Of a DNA stretch of 9,842 nt, positions 1 through 6,957 are shown piece after piece. Location: assembly GCA_016932435.1 (NCBI GenBank), contig JAFGCW010000022.1:1-9842 (forward strand), given 5' to 3'. The position numbers and the translations under genes are program-made. This DNA comes from Dehalococcoidales bacterium. GTDB taxonomy: Bacteria; Chloroflexota; Dehalococcoidia; Dehalococcoidales; UBA2162. Below the pieces are notes generated by a model. The model searched no databases and was not told the origin of the DNA. It saw nothing but the letters and a program-made list of their open reading frames with translations. Within the stretch, counting starts at the first letter, position 1. Every line of letters starts with the position of its first letter.

Positions 1-870
1 CTGCGGCATGGTCTCGTACGGTTGAAAGCCGGTGATGATTACCCGTTTTTCCAGTCCCAGTTCATAGATAATCGCTTCCAGTCCGGGACGCTGCGGCCCG
101 TCTCCGACGATAAGCAACTTCGCCCGGGGGATATCCTTCAGAACCTGCGGAAAGCTCCTTATGAACCGGTCCAGTCCACTGAAGTGGAACAGCGTGCCGA
201 TGAATACCACTAACTCATCGTCGGCACCGAGTCCCCATTTCGCACGCAGCTCTTTACTTTCATCGGTCGGACAGAACAGGTTGGTATCCACCGGCATCAA
301 GACCATCTTGACCCTCTCCCGCGGCGCCCCCATCCCGACGACGTAACTGGCGTACCGCGGCGCGATGGCGATTATCTTATCCACGTTTGCATAGACCCTT
401 CTCTCCAGAAACCGGGTGGCGGGTCGCAGGACCGGATACCGCACCATACGATAAAGGATATCGATGGAGCGGAAGACAACGGGTATGCCGTAGCGTTTTG
501 CCAGGTACAGCGTTTGCAGTCCGTTGGTGGGCACCGAGTACAGGAGGATAACATCTATCTTCTCTTCTTTGATTATCTTCTGTATTTCCCGGTAATGAGT
601 GAAGGCGGCGGAAAGGCGGCTGATGCCGGGTATCCTAATGATGCCGGGACGCCGCAAGGTAACCGGGCCATCGGCAATAGTGCGGGATACCGCGTCGAAT
701 CTCCTGGCACGCAGGCTTCCGAGGTCAAAAAAACCGTTTTTCTGCCAGGTATCTTCGTAGTCGACGGCGATAACCCGGTGGCCGAGAAGCGACATCTGCT
801 CCGCGATATTATGAATCTCGAAGACAACCTTTTTTAACCAGTCAACTTCGTGGACAACGAGAATATTCAT
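1..870 (-). CDS. GT4-family glycosyltransferase, C-terminus beyond the window edge
   Basis: An uninterrupted reading frame of 290 codons starts at ATG (868-870) and leaves the window at base 1 without a stop. The N-terminus, beginning MNILVVHEVDWL, fits a GT-B N-terminal Rossmann domain. Next come a segment like those preceding the GT4 linker (RSIDILYRMVRYPVLRP), the strand VVFIGTL at 221-227 opening the C-terminal nucleotide-sugar domain, and LLIVGDGPQ around 252-260. These are hallmarks of GT4 (glycosyl transferases group 1), cytosolic enzymes moving a sugar from a nucleotide donor onto a lipid-linked glycan or polysaccharide. The E-x7-E donor-binding region is outside the window, so donor and product cannot be stated. 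The start is preceded by a weak GGGGG 7 nt upstream. GC looks higher than in the STT3 gene. Family assignment is firm; the specific function is unknown. Confidence 0.9.
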   Translation of the reverse strand, partial: MNILVVHEVDWLKKVVFEIHNIAEQMSLLGHRVIAVDYEDTWQKNGFFDLGSLRARRFDAVSRTIADGPVTLRRPGIIRIPGISRLSAAFTHYREIQKIIKEEKIDVILLYSVPTNGLQTLYLAKRYGIPVVFRSIDILYRMVRYPVLRPATRFLERRVYANVDKIIAIAPRYASYVVGMGAPRERVKMVLMPVDTNLFCPTDESKELRAKWGLGADDELVVFIGTLFHFSGLDRFIRSFPQVLKDIPRAKLLIVGDGPQRPGLEAIIYELGLEKRVIITGFQPYETMPQ

Positions 871-873
871 GCT

Positions 874-981
874 TCAGCCCCCGGTGACCACAATACGTGT
901 TTCTCTGAGATGGTTGTTCTGCCGATATTCTATATCCTGTACATACTCCTTCAGGAAGATGATTTCCAGTACAAATGTCAC
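874..981 (-). other. Short open frame abutting the GT4 gene; possible tail of a lost gene
   Basis: From a GTG at 979-981 the minus strand reads about 35 codons (VTFVLEIIFLKEYVQDIEYR and onward, ending RIVVTGG) and stops with TGA at 874-876, only 3 nt before the GT4 ATG. The tight spacing is what one expects from an upstream operon member. The frame opens after an in-frame TAA near 993 and has no clear Shine-Dalgarno site. It may therefore be the remaining 3' end of a deleted gene, or chance. I do not recognise the peptide. Confidence 0.25.
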
Positions 982-984
982 TTC

Positions 985-1004
985 TATGTCATTTTAATGA
1001 CATA
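985..1004. promoter_or_regulatory. Perfect 9-bp-arm palindrome, candidate operator
   Basis: TATGTCATT (985-993) and its exact reverse complement AATGACATA (996-1004) are separated by two T. A further TGTCA half-site sits at 976-980, 11 bp from the one at 987-991, about one helical turn. The element lies between the divergent GT4 and DUF1616 genes and just upstream of a possible extended -10. A dimeric regulator site is the simplest reading. No T-run follows, so a terminator is unlikely. Confidence 0.4.
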
Positions 1005-1007
1005 CTA

Positions 1008-1016
1008 TGCTAAAAT
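1008..1016 (+). promoter_or_regulatory. Possible extended -10 promoter for the DUF1616 gene
   Basis: TGCTAAAAT (1008-1016) matches the extended -10 form TGnTATAAT with one mismatch. No good -35 is visible; the -35 position falls in the 985-1004 palindrome, which would suit repression or activation there. A weaker alternative is TATAGT at 1070-1075. The leader would be about 70 nt. Confidence 0.3.
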
Positions 1017-1094
1017 GAACCACGGGCTAATGGTAACTTGATATTATCCACATTATAGAACAAACTCTGTATAGTGTAAACAGAATAAAACTGA

Positions 1095-1538
1095 ATGAAA
1101 TTACTATCTACGCTCCTGGGCAAGTTGTTATCGGCGGTCATTATACTGGCCGTTCTCGGGGCGTTCGGTATGTTAATATATACTGTAGCCGACCCCCCGG
1201 TAAAAGAAAAATTCACTGAGTTTTATATACTTTCAATCGACGGAAAAGCCGACAAATACCCGCATAACCTGGAAGTCGGTGAAACGGCGGAGGTCATCGT
1301 CGGCATTGTCAACCGGGAGCAGGTAATAGCTACCTACACGGTGGAACTGACGAATAACGGAGCAAGCCTTGCCTCACTGGGACCGGTCACCCTTAATCAC
1401 GAAGAAAAGTGCGAGGAACTAATGATTTTTCAAATCGACAATCCGGGTAAAGAACAGAAGGTCGAATTCCAACTATATAAAGATGGGCAAAATGCAGTAT
1501 ATGAGACTCTTTATCTTGTAGTCAATGCGCTGGAATAA
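1095..1538 (+). CDS. DUF1616-domain protein, single N-terminal membrane anchor
   Basis: This encodes 147 residues. Residues about 8-31 form one hydrophobic helix after a short basic N-terminus (MKLLSTLLGK), so the rest should be outside the cytoplasmic membrane. Residues about 40-146 match the DUF1616 pattern: FTEFYILSIDGKADKYP, then NLEVGETAEVIVGIVNRE, then alternating strands typical of an Ig-like fold. In the family, especially archaeal members, this C-terminal domain often follows several membrane helices, and the proteins are often found near glycosylation genes. Here only one helix is present, so this is a short form. Function is unknown; a role as a cell-surface accessory to glycan assembly is inference from context. 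No clear Shine-Dalgarno precedes the ATG. It converges on the STT3 gene with a 30-bp gap and no visible terminator. Confidence 0.8.
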   Translation: MKLLSTLLGKLLSAVIILAVLGAFGMLIYTVADPPVKEKFTEFYILSIDGKADKYPHNLEVGETAEVIVGIVNREQVIATYTVELTNNGASLASLGPVTLNHEEKCEELMIFQIDNPGKEQKVEFQLYKDGQNAVYETLYLVVNALE

Positions 1539-1568
1539 GAGGGATAGAGATAATTTCCTGTCACTTAT

Positions 1569-3935
1569 TTATTTGAGATATTCGAATATCCTTACTTCCG
1601 GCACAGCTTCTTCTTCCGAAATTGAAACACCGTATTCTGAACTATACACCAGCTTGAAGTCCTGCGACCTTTCCAGAGGAACGGGACTCATGAAAGGACT
1701 GACACCGACGATGACGTAATCACCGGACTCCTGGGCGGCAATATAGTCTTGAGCATCCCTATAACTGGTGAACTCTTTGAAATCGACGATTTGCTTAATA
1801 ATATTGCCCTGCTTGTCTTGTTTTATTTCATAAGAAACGACCAGCGGGTTTTCATCGGTGACGGCCTCACCGCCGAAATTGTACAGTCTGACCAGAAGTG
1901 TATTGTAATATTCGGGATAGAAGAACCGTACCGGGATTAACTCACCTTCATACGGCAGATAATAGACATCGATGTATTTGGTCTCACTCTCTTCTGTCCA
2001 GGTGACTATCGCCCAGTACTTGGTAGTTGCCATGGCGTAGTCGATTACCATGTAAGACGAGCCGAGTTCCCCCATGGATTCTTTTATCATCGTCTCATTA
2101 TCCGACAAAAGAAGATTGGCTACCTTCTTAATAGGTTCTGAAGCCTGTGATGGATTTACGTTGGGAATACGATGTGCGGTACGTGAAATCCAGTAGCCGT
2201 AGTCCCACCACGAGGTTACGCTGTAAGCGGAATCGGGGTATTGAAATTCTTCATCGGGCGGAAGCGGCTCATATAGGTTATAATAAGCATCATCGGTACC
2301 AAACGGTTCAGGGGTATTTTCCTTCATCCATACCAGAGAAGCCTGCCAGCCATTTGAAGGAGCAAAACTTGCCGCCGAGGCGACTTCTTTTGCTTTCACT
2401 ATATTAAAGAGAAATATAAACACAAAGACAAAGAGTACCGCAATAACGGTGTTGATATGATAAACAGTAATGACGAAAGGCTTTTTGGCCGCCTTTCGCT
2501 TTTCTTTTTTCGTATCTTCCTTCACTGTTTCCACGGCTGTATCAGACCTGCTTGGTATCTTCCTGAGCCCTACCAGCCAGACGATACCCCAGGAAGCATA
2601 AGCAGAAAGAATGGCGATATTTACGACAAAATAATATGCGAAACGACGCTGTGATAAAGTCGCCGCCAGCATTACCAATGTCCATATAAACAAGAGAGGC
2701 AGCAGTTCATCGTCAATGCGTTTCTTAGCATACAACCAGATGAGGAAGATGAGTGTCAGGAGTCCTAAGCCGGGAATAGGCCACCAAGGGACAAGGAAAA
2801 AGCTGGTAGTATAGTTGCCCCAGGCTACCGATGTTGAAAAAATACCCTGCGGTGATAGGAAGGGCTGCATCTCTAATGTAGTAGTCGCAGAAGACCCTGA
2901 AGGAGAAAATATGCCAAATTGCGATAGAATGGCATTAAAAATACCAACGTTAATACCATATAAAACTAATAGGAATATCGCTCCAAGACCGACCAGTATC
3001 GGTGGGTAATACACCGGTTTTATTCCTTTATACGAAAGCAGCCTCGAAATACCAGTTAGTACCGGTGGTGATATCAACGCTATTATCAAAGGAATTGATA
3101 CACTCCTCGTCGGCGACTGTGGTAGAAAAATGATCGCAGCGAGCAGGATCACGAAAAAGCCGATAATTCCTAGATGGTCGGAGGACTTGTTCCTCAGGTG
3201 GTTGATGATGTGCTGTATGATAAAATAGAGAGCAATGATGAATACCAGCAGTAATCCCCCCTGCCAGGTGATAAGGTAAACCCCGAGGAAAAGACTTGCC
3301 AGTAAGCTGAAAGCAAGCGGCCTAACGACCGTCTTCCAGTCTCGCTTGATGAAATGACTGAAAGTCAGCCGGCGTTCTCCAGCGGACTTAACCGCCAGTA
3401 TCAGAAACAGTATAGCAACTGTACTGAACAGTGTTTCAGCCACATGATAATCAGTAAATCCCAGTATAGAACGCCCCATATATTCCCCGGGCAGGATGGC
3501 AACCAAGCCAGCGGCAAACACACCGACCCAGCGATTGAACAGTGCCTTTCCAATGAAATACACGGGAATAACGGTTAGAGCCGCCAGTACTGGCGGGTAA
3601 TACACGCCTACTATATCTATCGTGTGCTGGGTTGGTGCGCCCAAGCCTACTATCCAGGCAATCCCAGCTGCAAGCCAGTCGAAGAAATGAATGCCGCTAA
3701 CACCTATATCACTAAGATAAATAAAGAAAGGGTCAATATGGGTAAGGTAAGGAAAATTGTAGGTAAAGTTGTCAATGATGCGCATATGATAATAGGCATC
3801 AATACTGGTGAACTTTATCCAGTCGCCGACAAATACCTGATCGTGAGGAAAATAAGTCCGGAAGAAAAACGAGACCCAGCAGAAAAATACAACCAACACT
3901 CCGGGGAGTAACTGTATGCTAAATATACGTTTCAT
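1569..3935 (-). CDS. STT3/AglB-type oligosaccharyltransferase
   Basis: This is a 788-residue GT-C membrane enzyme that would transfer a polyprenyl-linked glycan to asparagine in N-x-S/T sequons outside the cytoplasmic membrane. The first external loop has the catalytic-type Asp in SIDAYYHMR (D46). The second acidic motif is GFTDYHVAE (D162, H164), as in archaeal AglB. A glutamate in TTLEMQP (E355) sits where the EL5 sequon-contact Glu is expected. WWDYGYWI (576-583) is the near-diagnostic sequon-binding motif. DYAMATTK (632-639) fits the DxxMxxx(K/I) variant reported for some archaeal AglB proteins. About a dozen hydrophobic helices fill residues 10-500, followed by a periplasmic-type globular domain. 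ATG at 3935 is preferred to the TTG one codon upstream; the SD is weak (AGGA, about 15 nt upstream). It is divergent from the gene at 4117. No frameshift or missing motif is seen. Confidence 0.92.
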   Translation of the reverse strand: MKRIFSIQLLPGVLVVFFCWVSFFFRTYFPHDQVFVGDWIKFTSIDAYYHMRIIDNFTYNFPYLTHIDPFFIYLSDIGVSGIHFFDWLAAGIAWIVGLGAPTQHTIDIVGVYYPPVLAALTVIPVYFIGKALFNRWVGVFAAGLVAILPGEYMGRSILGFTDYHVAETLFSTVAILFLILAVKSAGERRLTFSHFIKRDWKTVVRPLAFSLLASLFLGVYLITWQGGLLLVFIIALYFIIQHIINHLRNKSSDHLGIIGFFVILLAAIIFLPQSPTRSVSIPLIIALISPPVLTGISRLLSYKGIKPVYYPPILVGLGAIFLLVLYGINVGIFNAILSQFGIFSPSGSSATTTLEMQPFLSPQGIFSTSVAWGNYTTSFFLVPWWPIPGLGLLTLIFLIWLYAKKRIDDELLPLLFIWTLVMLAATLSQRRFAYYFVVNIAILSAYASWGIVWLVGLRKIPSRSDTAVETVKEDTKKEKRKAAKKPFVITVYHINTVIAVLFVFVFIFLFNIVKAKEVASAASFAPSNGWQASLVWMKENTPEPFGTDDAYYNLYEPLPPDEEFQYPDSAYSVTSWWDYGYWISRTAHRIPNVNPSQASEPIKKVANLLLSDNETMIKESMGELGSSYMVIDYAMATTKYWAIVTWTEESETKYIDVYYLPYEGELIPVRFFYPEYYNTLLVRLYNFGGEAVTDENPLVVSYEIKQDKQGNIIKQIVDFKEFTSYRDAQDYIAAQESGDYVIVGVSPFMSPVPLERSQDFKLVYSSEYGVSISEEEAVPEVRIFEYLK

Positions 3936-3993
3936 CAAGCTAATACAGGTCCTGCTCGCGTTCCGTTTTGTGGTGATGACGTTAAGTTAATTC

Positions 3994-4019
3994 ATTATAC
4001 CATATAATATATATGTCAA
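3994..4019 (-). promoter_or_regulatory. Putative promoter for the STT3 gene
   Basis: On the minus strand a perfect TATAAT (3994-3999) is preceded by TG one base upstream (TGGTATAAT), an extended -10. A perfect TTGACA lies at 4014-4019. The spacer is only 14 nt, shorter than the usual 16-18, so the extended -10 may be doing the work. The predicted start, near 3987, leaves a leader of about 50 nt before the ATG at 3935. Confidence 0.55.
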
Positions 4020-4043
4020 ATGTAATACCCTGTTGGAACTTCC

Positions 4044-4072
4044 TTGCCAACTGCGTGTGCGTGTGCCATAAT
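4044..4072 (+). promoter_or_regulatory. Strong sigma70-like promoter for the GT-C-like gene
   Basis: TTGCCA (4044-4049) and CATAAT (4067-4072) each match consensus at five of six positions. They are separated by exactly 17 nt, with TG at 4064-4065 giving an extended -10. Transcription would start near 4079, leaving about 38 nt before the TTG start. It is divergent from, and does not overlap, the STT3 promoter. Confidence 0.65.
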
Positions 4073-4103
4073 TAGTCCAGCCTTTAAGTCGAGTATATTT
4101 TAC

Positions 4104-4109
4104 AGGTGG
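4104..4109 (+). promoter_or_regulatory. Ribosome binding site fixing a TTG start
   Basis: AGGTGG lies 7 nt upstream of TTG at 4117. No in-frame ATG occurs near the N-terminal membrane helix, so this site supports TTG as the real start of the GT-C-like gene. Confidence 0.6.
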
Positions 4110-4116
4110 CACGTTT

Positions 4117-5556
4117 TTGGACGATTATTTAAAGGTTGAAAAGTCCGCGCTCTTCTTGATACCAATCATTGCTTTAGTCTGCTTCATTGCTCTTATTCCG
4201 AATCTCGATTATCCCTACCCGGTCCATATAGACGAATGGGTCCATATATCTTACAGCAATGCGCTCCTGCGGGCGGGCGATATTAACTATACGGACCCCT
4301 TCTCGGCAACGGCAGGGAAAGGAATAGTCGGCACCCTGGAAGTCGGATTCCATATATTAAATGGTATTTTTTATAAGATCAGCGGCTTGTCCTGGGTGGA
4401 CATTGTCCGGTGGTTACCACCGATAATATTTGCATTTACGGCTCTATCAGCCTATGTACTTGCCAGGAGAGAGGGTTTCGGATGGGAGGCGGCCCTGTTT
4501 GCCTGCCTGGTACCCACCACGGTCGGGATAATGGGACCGGCTTTCTTCATACCTATGGCATTCTGCCTACCGTTGTTCCCATTAGCACTGTTCCTGATAT
4601 TCAATTACCGCACGCTTTGGTCGTATCTCCTGCTGGCTGTTTTCGTTTGTTTCATGATTATCACTCACGCTACCTCGGCGGTGTGTTTTATACTGATTAT
4701 CATACCGTGTGTCCTGCTGTATCTGTGGAAAGAACCGAAACATGGTCTCATACTCCTGCTCATGGGGATTGTACCCTTCCTGGTAACCCTCCCCTGGACA
4801 TGGAGCACGATATCGAACACCGCGAAATCACTTCTGGTGCAGCAGCCGCTGCCGACAAATCACGACCTGCCCAGAATACTAAAAATCTACGGCTGGATTC
4901 CTTTTGGAGTGGGGCTTCTGGGCACATTCTGGCTGGCTTTTAAAGGCGGTATTAAGAATTACAGCCTGGTACTGGGCTTGCTGATCCTGGTTGCCATGCT
5001 GGCGGTCTTCTTCACCCTGCATTATGGAGTAGACCTGATATATTTGAGGGGCATTATCTTCACCCTGCTGATTCTCGGCATCATCGCCGGCGCCGGTCTG
5101 ATGGCGATTAGGAATCTTAAGCTGCCGGATTCAGTTCCGATTCCCGAACTGGCCCGGAGGGTCGGTTATCTCCTGGCACTGGCCCTGGTTGTGGCCACTC
5201 TGGTAATAGCCATACCATCCAGAATGGATACTGGCTATTATCACATGATAGAAGAAGAAGACTATGACACATTCGTCTGGATTAGGGATAACATCGGCAA
5301 CAATCATCAGAAGGCGATACTTGATCCCTGGAAAGCCACTCCTTTTACGGCTATTACCGAAAAATACACCTTTACAAGGATACATATGGGACCGGACGAA
5401 ATATCCAAGATAGCCACCGATTTCCTGTTAAGCGGATGTACAGACACCAATTTTCTCAGGGAACACGGTATTACTCTGGTTTACACACAGGAAGCCTGTA
5501 ACAACCCGGACCTGAAAGAGGTCCATCAATGGGTATACGTGCTGGAGGAACAGTAA
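4117..5556 (+). CDS. Polytopic GT-C-like membrane protein, putative glycosyltransferase
   Basis: The product has 479 residues with a TTG start chosen by its Shine-Dalgarno and promoter. The first helix (about 10-28) is followed by an external loop with HIDEWVH (D39, E40). An acidic pair in this place is typical of GT-C enzymes that use polyprenyl-phosphate sugars. About ten more hydrophobic helices run to roughly residue 368. A soluble C-terminal domain of about 110 residues follows, with WIRDNI, DPWKATPFTAITEK (D403 onward) and several Cys. No STT3 WWD motif is present, so it is not a second oligosaccharyltransferase. I cannot place it in a named family with certainty (GT39/GT83-like or an uncharacterised GT-C). 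Proximity to STT3 and the DPM-like gene suggests it adds a sugar from a lipid-phosphate donor to the glycan. It converges with the GT2 gene, with a 19-bp gap. Confidence 0.75.
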   Translation: MDDYLKVEKSALFLIPIIALVCFIALIPNLDYPYPVHIDEWVHISYSNALLRAGDINYTDPFSATAGKGIVGTLEVGFHILNGIFYKISGLSWVDIVRWLPPIIFAFTALSAYVLARREGFGWEAALFACLVPTTVGIMGPAFFIPMAFCLPLFPLALFLIFNYRTLWSYLLLAVFVCFMIITHATSAVCFILIIIPCVLLYLWKEPKHGLILLLMGIVPFLVTLPWTWSTISNTAKSLLVQQPLPTNHDLPRILKIYGWIPFGVGLLGTFWLAFKGGIKNYSLVLGLLILVAMLAVFFTLHYGVDLIYLRGIIFTLLILGIIAGAGLMAIRNLKLPDSVPIPELARRVGYLLALALVVATLVIAIPSRMDTGYYHMIEEEDYDTFVWIRDNIGNNHQKAILDPWKATPFTAITEKYTFTRIHMGPDEISKIATDFLLSGCTDTNFLREHGITLVYTQEACNNPDLKEVHQWVYVLEEQ

Positions 5557-5575
5557 AACAACCTTTCTCCGAAGC

Positions 5576-6454
5576 TCATCTACGCCTGGAAAGTGTGTGA
5601 AGTATTATTCCAGAAAAAATGCAAAAGACACCGATAATGAAGAATAGAACGGAAAGCATCACGGTACCCAGCGGGATTACGCTTGACGCTGAAAATATTT
5701 GAAGTGTCCTGATACCGGCAATTAAGCCGACAATCGTGAGGATCCCTCCAATAATGCCGAAAAAGAAAAGGGGTTTCCTTTCCGAAATCATAACCATTAT
5801 CTGAGTGAATACACCCAGACCATGCCTGACCGGATGTAGCGTAGAACCATCTTTAGTATATTTAACAGAAATGGGAACCTCGGTCACTTTAAGGTTTTTT
5901 TCTTCAGCTATAGCTATCATTTCCGATTCGATAGCAAACCCTTTCTGACTTACTCGCATTTTTTCGATTGCTTTGCGGGAGAATGCCCTGAACCCGGACT
6001 CGGAATCGGTGATCTTGTTTCTCGTAAGAACCCGGGTTGATTGCAGCAGGACTTTCTGTCCGATACGGCGATAGAATGGTATTTTCTTTCTTTCAAGTTC
6101 TCTGCTGCCGATGACCAGGTCATAGCCTTCTTGAACAGTTTTAACCAGCCGGGGGATCTCATCAGGATCATGCTGGGAATCGGCATCCAGTAAAACGAGA
6201 ATATCCGGGATTTCTTTCTTTAACACATCCAGGAGACTTTTTATAGCGGCCCCCTTACCCATATTGCGGCGATGTCCAATGACATTAGCCCCGGCAAGAT
6301 GTGATACTTCATGGGTTCCATCGGTACTGCCATCGTCAATGACGATAACCTCATCGGCATATTTTTTCGCCTTCAAGACCATAGAGCCGATATACCTCTC
6401 CTCATTAAAGGCAGGCATCGCCACAACAATCCGGGGAGCATTCGAGTTTGCCAT
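5576..6454 (-). CDS. GT2 polyprenyl/dolichyl-phosphate sugar synthase, DPM-like
   Basis: This 292-residue GT-A enzyme would load a sugar from a nucleotide donor onto a polyprenyl phosphate at the inner face of the membrane. Seen motifs are VVAMPAFNEE (10-19), the nucleotide-binding DDGSTDGT (40-47), RRNMGKG (62-68), the metal-binding DAD with SQHDP (90-97) and ESGFRAFSR about 152-160, the usual DPM/GtrB-class landmarks. Two C-terminal helices (about 228-250 and 262-287) anchor it, ending RRR. The sugar (mannose, glucose, GlcNAc) cannot be told from sequence. The ATG is preceded by GGTGGAG with 7 nt spacing. Its upstream region overlaps the first copy of the 100-bp repeat. It probably supplies donor lipid to the GT-C-like neighbour or to glycan assembly for STT3; this is inference. 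Confidence 0.92.
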   Translation of the reverse strand: MANSNAPRIVVAMPAFNEERYIGSMVLKAKKYADEVIVIDDGSTDGTHEVSHLAGANVIGHRRNMGKGAAIKSLLDVLKKEIPDILVLLDADSQHDPDEIPRLVKTVQEGYDLVIGSRELERKKIPFYRRIGQKVLLQSTRVLTRNKITDSESGFRAFSRKAIEKMRVSQKGFAIESEMIAIAEEKNLKVTEVPISVKYTKDGSTLHPVRHGLGVFTQIMVMISERKPLFFFGIIGGILTIVGLIAGIRTLQIFSASSVIPLGTVMLSVLFFIIGVFCIFSGIILHTLSRRR

Positions 6455-6486
6455 TATAGATCTCCACCCTATACCCAGGCTTATAC

Positions 6487-6516
6487 ATTATATGTCAAGG
6501 ATGCCCGATTAGGCAA
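6487..6516 (-). promoter_or_regulatory. Putative promoter of the GT2 gene inside the repeat
   Basis: On the minus strand a perfect TATAAT (6487-6492) lies 18 nt from TTGCCT (6511-6516, four of six). Transcription from about 6480 keeps the GGAG Shine-Dalgarno (6462-6465) in the leader. A TTGACA at 6493-6498 also exists, but the -10 it would pair with (TATAGG, 6468-6473) starts RNA too close to the ribosome site. Confidence 0.4.
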
Positions 6517-6592
6517 TGAGGTAACATATCATCTCATTGTTTGCGCCTTTTCTACCAATATTTTTTCAGCAGGCTTATCAAGTTAACTCACC
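6491..6592. repeat. Dispersed ~100-bp repeat, copy 1
   Basis: Positions 6491-6537 match 9459-9505 at 42 of 47 bases without gaps. A weaker match continues to the shared CTCACC end at 6587-6592. Inside are two potential hairpins. TGCC/GGCA spans 6502-6515 around CGATTA. CAATGAG (6514-6520) pairs with CTCATTG (6533-6539) across a 12-nt loop. On the minus strand the hairpins come first, then TTGACA. The same layout in copy 2 suggests a functional or mobile unit. Confidence 0.75.
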
Positions 6593-6640
6593 TGCCAGTT
6601 CAAGATTAAGAAGCATAATAAATATATACTCAATGAAAAT

Positions 6641-6910
6641 GCCCTCTTCCCCAGAATCGTTATCTCTATCGTCGCAGAACAGGAACTAATCCTTAAGTCG
6701 AGCGAAATCCGTGGTCATCTCTCAATCACGACATAAAATTGTTACTCAGTACCGCTCGTAGAAATAATGACCTGCTACAAGTTCAGATTTATGCGGAGAT
6801 CAGTTAAAAGCCGGAACAAAGGAACTACCAGACAACGTGTAAATATGTCTAATGTGAGAAATCTTTATATCCCGCTAGCTCCCATTGAAGAACAGAAATC
6901 CACCGCCTGA
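6641..6910 (+). pseudogene. Remnant of a type I restriction specificity subunit (HsdS)
   Basis: One frame reads GTTRQRVNMS from 6821, then NVRNLYIPLAPIEEQK and a TGA at 6908. The G-T-T-x-x-x-I/V-N-x-x-x-(L/V)-x-x-L-x-I-P-L-x-P-x-E-E-Q pattern is the conserved region closing an HsdS target-recognition domain. The same frame is open back to a TAA at 6734-6736. Left of that stop, 6653-6733 reads PRIVISIVAEQELI, resembling the segment that normally follows EEQ in HsdS. Most of a target-recognition domain therefore seems deleted between the two pieces. Nothing of hsdM or hsdR is present. It cannot give a working protein. Confidence is good for the 6791-6910 part and lower for the left part. Confidence 0.65.
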
Positions 6911-6957
6911 TTCCCTTCCACTATTCAGAAGGCTATTTAGGGCACAGTATTAAATCA

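Noticed and set aside
1044..1052. TTATCCACA, a perfect match to a DnaA box
   Set aside because: It is a single site with no cluster, no AT-rich unwinding element and no dnaA or dnaN nearby; one such 9-mer by chance in 10 kb is unremarkable.
1577..1590. 14-bp palindrome GATATTCGAATATC at the 3' end of the STT3 gene
   Set aside because: It lies inside coding sequence (IFEYL), has no usable loop or T-run, and is not a convincing terminator.
4410..4943. 177-codon plus-strand frame overlapping the GT-C-like gene
   Set aside because: It is out of frame inside a well-supported membrane protein and has no family features.
5950..6186. Minus-strand frame inside the GT2 gene
   Set aside because: It is a shadow of the GT2 frame, which carries all conserved motifs.
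6491..6539. Paired hairpins read as CRISPR or as a rho-independent terminator
   Set aside because: There are only two copies 3 kb apart with no spacers, and no T-run after either stem on either strand.
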